DNA from: DASRWI01 sp035654655
Lineage (GTDB): Bacteria > Bacteroidota > Ignavibacteria > Ignavibacteriales > Ignavibacteriaceae
Assembly: GCA_035654655.1 (NCBI GenBank)
Contig: DASRWI010000030.1
Location: 124,001 to 188,000 of the forward strand
DNA: 64,000 nucleotides
Direction: 5' to 3'
This document shows positions 60,237 through 64,000 of this stretch, piece by piece; the stretch's first letter is position 1, and each line of letters starts with the position of its first letter. A program made the position numbers and the translations under genes. The notes beneath the pieces are model-generated. The model made no database searches and was not told the origin of the DNA. It saw only the letters and a program-made list of their open reading frames with translations.

Positions 60237-61307
60237 ATGAAGTTAAACGATATTTCATCTTTAAGAATAATTAACCAACAAATTGATCAAAGTAAATTCA
60301 ATTCGGTTAAGCTATTAGTGGGGCATATGGGTGCAATGCAGGCTCAGGATTTTCTTATGGCTAAGTATGCTATTGGTTTGAGGGTTAATAATGCTGATGA
60401 TTCAATTGTTTCTGAAGCTATAAATAATGGTGATATTATTCGTACTCATCTTTTAAGACCCACCTGGCATTTTGTGTCTTCCGATAATATTTATTGGATG
60501 CTTAAATTAACTGCACCTCGAATTAAAAAAATATTGAATTTCAGAAATAAACAATTAGGTTTAGATACTGCTTTATATAAAAAGAGTAACAAAATTATTG
60601 AGAAAGCTTTAACGGGGAATAATAATTTAACCAGAGAAGAATTAATTTCTATTTTAAAGAAGAATAAAATTGATGTTGATGAAAATAGAGCTTCTCATTA
60701 TTTAATGGAAGCTGAAATTATTGAATTAGTATGCAGCGGCACAATAAAAAATGGAAAGCAGACTTATGCACTTCTTGATGAAAGGATTACCAGGAAAGAT
60801 AATTTAAGCAGGGAAGAGGCTTTAGCTAAACTTGCAGAACTATATTTTACCAGTCATGGTCCAGCTACTGATAAAGATTTTTATTGGTGGTCAGGTTTAA
60901 CAATTAAAGAAGTTAGAATAGCAATAGAATTAATATCAAAAAAATTTAATGTAGAAAAAATAAATGAAGAAAACTACATTTTCAAAAATCCCTCCAAGTT
61001 TATGAAAAATAGCGGAGTTTATTTATTACCCGCATATGATGAATTTGTAATCAGCTATAAAGATAGAACTGCTTTACTTCATCCGGATAATCATGAATCA
61101 GTAATTTCAATGAATGGGATTTTTAAACCTACGATTTTGGTAAATGGGAAAGTTGCAGGTATTTGGAAAAGAGTTACAAAAAATAATGTAATTAAAGTTG
61201 AAATAAATTTATTTGGAAAAGTAAATTCGCTAAATAAAAACCTCATAGAAAAAGCTGTATCTAAATATTCAAACTTCCTCGGTAAAGAAGCAAATATTGT
61301 AATGTGA
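60237..61307 (+). CDS. Winged-helix HTH_42 protein, AlkZ/YcaQ-like
   Basis: A 356-residue protein of the winged-helix HTH_42 (AlkZ-like) family, DNA glycosylases that unhook interstrand crosslinks or remove bulky alkyl lesions. N-terminal motif HMGAMQAQDFLMAKYAIGLR includes Q35-x-Q37, corresponding to the catalytic Gln-x-Gln described in AlkZ. LLRPTWHFV, TREELISILKK, and a C-terminal LLPAYDEFVISYKDR are family features. The substrate is inferred. Next to the TerC gene but unlikely functionally linked. Confidence 0.85.
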   Translation: MKLNDISSLRIINQQIDQSKFNSVKLLVGHMGAMQAQDFLMAKYAIGLRVNNADDSIVSEAINNGDIIRTHLLRPTWHFVSSDNIYWMLKLTAPRIKKILNFRNKQLGLDTALYKKSNKIIEKALTGNNNLTREELISILKKNKIDVDENRASHYLMEAEIIELVCSGTIKNGKQTYALLDERITRKDNLSREEALAKLAELYFTSHGPATDKDFYWWSGLTIKEVRIAIELISKKFNVEKINEENYIFKNPSKFMKNSGVYLLPAYDEFVISYKDRTALLHPDNHESVISMNGIFKPTILVNGKVAGIWKRVTKNNVIKVEINLFGKVNSLNKNLIEKAVSKYSNFLGKEANIVM

Positions 61308-61386
61308 GATATTGGCATCCTTGCCTTCCTGTACTTTGAAGTTTATTATCTTCAAATTAACTTTGCTTCAATAATTTTGAGGATAA

Positions 61387-62409
61387 ATGGAATCTGTTTC
61401 TTTATTCCCTTTCAATGATTACTATCTTTTTTACATTGGATTTACACTTTTTGTTTTTGTAATTCTTGCTATTGATTTAGGAGTATTCCATCGTAAGGCT
61501 CACGAAGTATCATTTAAAGAATCACTTACATGGAGTATAATTTGGATTACTCTTGCACTTATATTTGGATATTTGTTCTATGTTTATGCATTATGGAAAT
61601 TTAATAATGATCCTCAACTTTTAGCGATACCCGGCTTTAACCCGGATTTGGCAGCAAAAACTTCTGCTTTAGAATATTTAACCGGATATATTGTAGAAAA
61701 ATCACTTGCAGTTGATAATATATTTGTATTTGTTGTTGTTTTTAATTTCTTCGGAATTCCTGCAATTTATCAACATAGAGTTTTATTTTTTGGAATCATA
61801 GGTGCTCTTTTTTTTCGGATAATTTTTATTGCTTTAGGGGCTATTTTACTTCAGTATCAATTCATTGTAATTATATTTGGAATATTCTTAATCCTTACTG
61901 GATTTAAAATCCTTTTTGCTCCTGAAAAACCTTTAAATCCTGAAAAAAATCCTGTAATAAAATTATTTAAGAAATTCTTTAAGGTTACACCAAATCTTGA
62001 AGGCCAAAAATTTTTCATAAAAAAGGAAGGTATACTTTTTGCAACTCCATTATTTATAACTCTACTTTTTATTGAAGTATCGGATATTATTTTTGCAGTT
62101 GATTCAGTTCCGGCAATTTTTGCAATTACTAAAGAGCCTTTAATTGTTTTTACATCAAACATATTTGCGATACTTGGTTTAAGAGCAATGTATTTTATGC
62201 TTGCAGGTGTAATAGATAAATTCATTTATTTAAAATATGGTTTAGGTTTGGTACTTGTTTTTGTGGGATTGAAAATGGCTTGGTTGAATGATTTATTTGG
62301 CGGAAAATTTCCGATTGTTTTATCATTGTTAATTATTATTGCAATTATTGGCGGTTCCATCTTGTTATCTTTAATAATAACTAAAAAGAAGGTTTCCGGA
62401 GAGGAGTAA
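61387..62409 (+). CDS. TerC/Alx family integral membrane protein
   Basis: A 340-residue polytopic protein with about nine membrane helices. Motifs: AIDLGVFHRKAHEVSFKESL, LTGYIVEKSLAVDNIFVFVVVF and EVSDIIFAVDSVPAIFAIT, each with the acidic residues in membrane helices typical of TerC. The last FITKK-like tail is basic. Alx/MeeF-type members export manganese; others have been tied to tellurite or calcium. mntP at the window end is another manganese exporter. GAGG precedes the ATG. Confidence 0.93.
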   Translation: MESVSLFPFNDYYLFYIGFTLFVFVILAIDLGVFHRKAHEVSFKESLTWSIIWITLALIFGYLFYVYALWKFNNDPQLLAIPGFNPDLAAKTSALEYLTGYIVEKSLAVDNIFVFVVVFNFFGIPAIYQHRVLFFGIIGALFFRIIFIALGAILLQYQFIVIIFGIFLILTGFKILFAPEKPLNPEKNPVIKLFKKFFKVTPNLEGQKFFIKKEGILFATPLFITLLFIEVSDIIFAVDSVPAIFAITKEPLIVFTSNIFAILGLRAMYFMLAGVIDKFIYLKYGLGLVLVFVGLKMAWLNDLFGGKFPIVLSLLIIIAIIGGSILLSLIITKKKVSGEE

Positions 62410-62460
62410 TACTATTTTCTTCCCCTTGCTCTATAAAACTTTTTTCTTTTTATTTATTTT

Positions 62461-62739
62461 ATGATTATAAATTTATTCTTAACAGCTTTAGCAGTATTTT
62501 TACTAAACCTACCATTTGGATATTGGAGGTCTAAAACTAAAAAGTTTTCATTTCAATGGTTTATTTCCATTCATATTCCCATACCTTTTGTGGTTTTATT
62601 AAGAATTTATTCGGGAATAGGGTTCGAATTTTATACTTATCCTATCATAGTAGGTGCTTTCTTCCTTGGGCAAGTACTTGGTAAATCACCAAGGATAGCA
62701 ATTCTAGCCAACTATTTACTAGCATTCTTCATTAAGTAA
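62461..62739 (+). CDS. Small hypothetical membrane protein
   Basis: A 92-residue protein with three hydrophobic segments (about 3-22, 33-52, 57-88). It begins MIINLFLTALAVFLLNLPFG and has YWRSKTKKFSFQWFISIHIPIPFVVLLR, and a Gly-rich end GAFFLGQVLGKSPRIAI. No named family recognised. Position between TerC and a porin-like gene on the same strand suggests membrane transport context. No clear ribosome site. Confidence 0.7.
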   Translation: MIINLFLTALAVFLLNLPFGYWRSKTKKFSFQWFISIHIPIPFVVLLRIYSGIGFEFYTYPIIVGAFFLGQVLGKSPRIAILANYLLAFFIK

Positions 62740-62840
62740 AAAAAATCTTTTATAAAAAAAACTTTTATATATATGAATAATATTATTGATTTAAATATTA
62801 TAATTATTTAGATTAAGTCTAAATAAAGATAAATATTTAT

Positions 62841-63575
62841 ATGAAGATAATTTTACTTTTTCAATTTATTATATCCACAGCACTTTTAGCTCAGGATGAT
62901 AAATTTAACTATGATTTTAACGCAACTTTGACAAGCAGGTTTATCGGCAGAGGGGTAGATTGCAGCAAACAAAATTTTGGTCCTCATATTCAGCCAACAT
63001 TAAATTTAAATTATAAACTGGATGATAGTAATATACTGTCATTAAGTACCTGGAGTACCTGGGGGTTGATAAATGAGTATAGTGAATTAAATATTTCCGC
63101 CATTTATGCATATTCCTTTAAATTCGGAGAAATTTCATTAGCTATAACAGATTATTACTTTCCTTATTTAAAAATGCCTTTCCTGAAGATTCAAAATAAT
63201 AATGGTGAAGGTTCACATACTTTTGATGCAGCTATAAGTTACTTAGGTCCTGAATCATTTCCGATTAATTTTACAGCCAGCAATAATTTTTATAACAATA
63301 TTGAAGGCGAAAAGACTTTTTACAGCGAAATAGGGTTTCCTTTGGAAATAAATGATAAAATATCTGTAGATACCTTTATTGGTGGAGCATTAGGAAAAAG
63401 CAGCTGGTATGAGGTGGAGTCTAATAAGTTTGAAATAATTCATACTGGATTTTCATTTAATTATAAAATTAAGTTAATGGATAATTTTTCATTACCTGTT
63501 AGCTTATGGTTTATTGCAAATCCACATCAAAATAAAAATTATACCGGGGTTTCTTTTAGTTTTACATATAATTAA
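62841..63575 (+). CDS. Porin-like outer-membrane barrel (TorF-like)
   Basis: A 244-residue exported barrel: signal peptide STALLAQ, then amphipathic strands FNATLTSRFIGRGVDCSKQNFGPHIQPTLNLNY, ILSLSTWSTWGLINEYSE, ITDYYFPYL, and a last strand ending GVSFSFTYN. The opening T-SRF-x-GRGV pattern resembles TorF-type porins. It precedes mntP by 95 bases on the same strand, so the two may be co-transcribed. Substrate unknown. Confidence 0.72.
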   Translation: MKIILLFQFIISTALLAQDDKFNYDFNATLTSRFIGRGVDCSKQNFGPHIQPTLNLNYKLDDSNILSLSTWSTWGLINEYSELNISAIYAYSFKFGEISLAITDYYFPYLKMPFLKIQNNNGEGSHTFDAAISYLGPESFPINFTASNNFYNNIEGEKTFYSEIGFPLEINDKISVDTFIGGALGKSSWYEVESNKFEIIHTGFSFNYKIKLMDNFSLPVSLWFIANPHQNKNYTGVSFSFTYN

Positions 63576-63670
63576 GGGCAAAAAGTAAAAAATAATTGAT
63601 TTCCTCTTTAAATTTTAAGCTGACATAATTATCTTAGGAATAGATTTTTGTAACTAATTTCACTTAATTA

Positions 63671-64000
63671 ATGTCAACTTATTCTATCGTACTTGTTGCT
63701 TTCGGTTTATCTATGGATGCCTTTGCAGTATCAATTACCAACGGGATGAACAGTAAGAGCTACATATTAAAGCAAGCTTTCAAAATAGGTCTATTGTTTG
63801 GTTTATTTCAAGCTATTATGCCATTAATTGGATATATAGCTGGGGTCGAAATTAAGGAGTATATTGCTAATATTGATCATTGGATAGCCTTTACTCTATT
63901 GATGTTCCTTGGTTTAAAAATGATTACCGATGCTATTAAAAATGAAACTGAACCTGAGACAAAGCTTAAATTTTCCAATAATATTTATGTTATTTTACTT
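63671..64000 (+). CDS. mntP: Manganese efflux pump MntP, N-terminal part (3' end outside window)
   Basis: The first 110 residues of an MntP (DUF204) protein, continuing past the window. MSTYSIVLVAFGLSMDAFAV carries the GLSMDAFAVS motif with the Asp in helix 1, then a second helix ILKQAFKIGLLFGLFQAIMPLIGYIAG and a third with LLMFLGLKMITDAIK. It exports Mn2+ to avoid toxicity. No yybP-ykoY riboswitch is apparent in the 95 bases upstream. Confidence 0.95.
   Translation, partial: MSTYSIVLVAFGLSMDAFAVSITNGMNSKSYILKQAFKIGLLFGLFQAIMPLIGYIAGVEIKEYIANIDHWIAFTLLMFLGLKMITDAIKNETEPETKLKFSNNIYVILL

Noticed and set aside
63576..63670. yybP-ykoY manganese riboswitch before mntP
   Set aside because: Only 95 bases, with no recognisable conserved loop pair of that class.
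1..64000. CRISPR array, insertion sequence or prophage
   Set aside because: No regularly spaced repeats, transposase or phage structural genes were seen.

Overview
The window looks like chromosomal DNA of an AT-rich, Gram-negative bacterium of the Bacteroidota/Chlorobiota/Ignavibacteriota (FCB) group, most likely Ignavibacteria. Two secreted proteins end in a type IX-style C-terminal sorting domain with the NQNYPNPFNP/EQNYPNPFNP signature, preceded by the Fn3-like module common in that lineage. There are many lipoproteins, a TonB-dependent receptor, outer-membrane barrels, an HrcA-GrpE-DnaJ cluster and genes without a clear Shine-Dalgarno. This assignment is inferred from protein style, not from rRNA. 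No rRNA, CRISPR array, transposase or prophage was seen.

Layout. 1-5.6 kb: end of a histidine kinase, DUF4142 lipoprotein, mutS, DUF1684 lipoprotein, DAHP synthase. 5.6-8.3 kb: VOC protein and two tandem secreted MORN-like repeat proteins. 8.3-10.3 kb: aguB-aguA (agmatine to putrescine). 10.4-12.3 kb: secreted FG-GAP protein with sorting domain. 12.3-22.6 kb, minus strand: YD-like lipoprotein, HIT hydrolase, EF-G paralogue, YtxG/YtxH-like stress pair, icd, flippase-like protein, maf, SpoIID, Fn3-like protein, DenV-like glycosylase, GNAT. 22.7-28.8 kb: YihY/BrkB, response regulator, then minus-strand DUF5683-like protein, mtaB, rpsA and cmk. 28.8-29.3 kb: a 421-base intergenic region with several strong hairpins and palindromes. 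29.3-38.6 kb, plus strand: acyl-CoA dehydrogenase, exported YidD-like protein with two TPR/PGxG membrane proteins, LemA-TPM, ferredoxin, membrane-anchored MutS-like ATPase, HAD phosphatase, methyltransferase and an RsbRD_N-like protein. 38.6-45.8 kb: esterase, M15 peptidase, tandem FKBP, fructosamine kinase with LMW phosphatase, an OM barrel, and rsmD/PilM-like/ComEA-like. 45.9-48.7 kb: hrcA-grpE-dnaJ. 48.9-55.5 kb: lipoprotein plus TonB receptor, TatD-radical SAM fusion, TPR protein, aroE, tRNA-Leu(CAA). 55.5-64 kb: a GC-richer VOC gene, a second sorting-domain protein, SnoaL-like protein, M19 dipeptidase, YegP-like small protein, AlkZ-like protein, TerC, porin-like protein and the start of mntP.

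Most of the window is housekeeping: mismatch repair and other DNA repair, tRNA/rRNA modification, translation, the chaperone operon, aromatic amino acid and polyamine synthesis. The less explained material is envelope-related (repeat proteins, YidD/DUF5683 cluster, membrane MutS) and noncoding (structured leaders and the 28.9-29.2 kb intergenic region). I found no single unmistakable new system. The best candidates are the hairpin-rich intergenic region, the YidD-like/PGxG operon, the membrane MutS and the TatD-radical SAM fusion.
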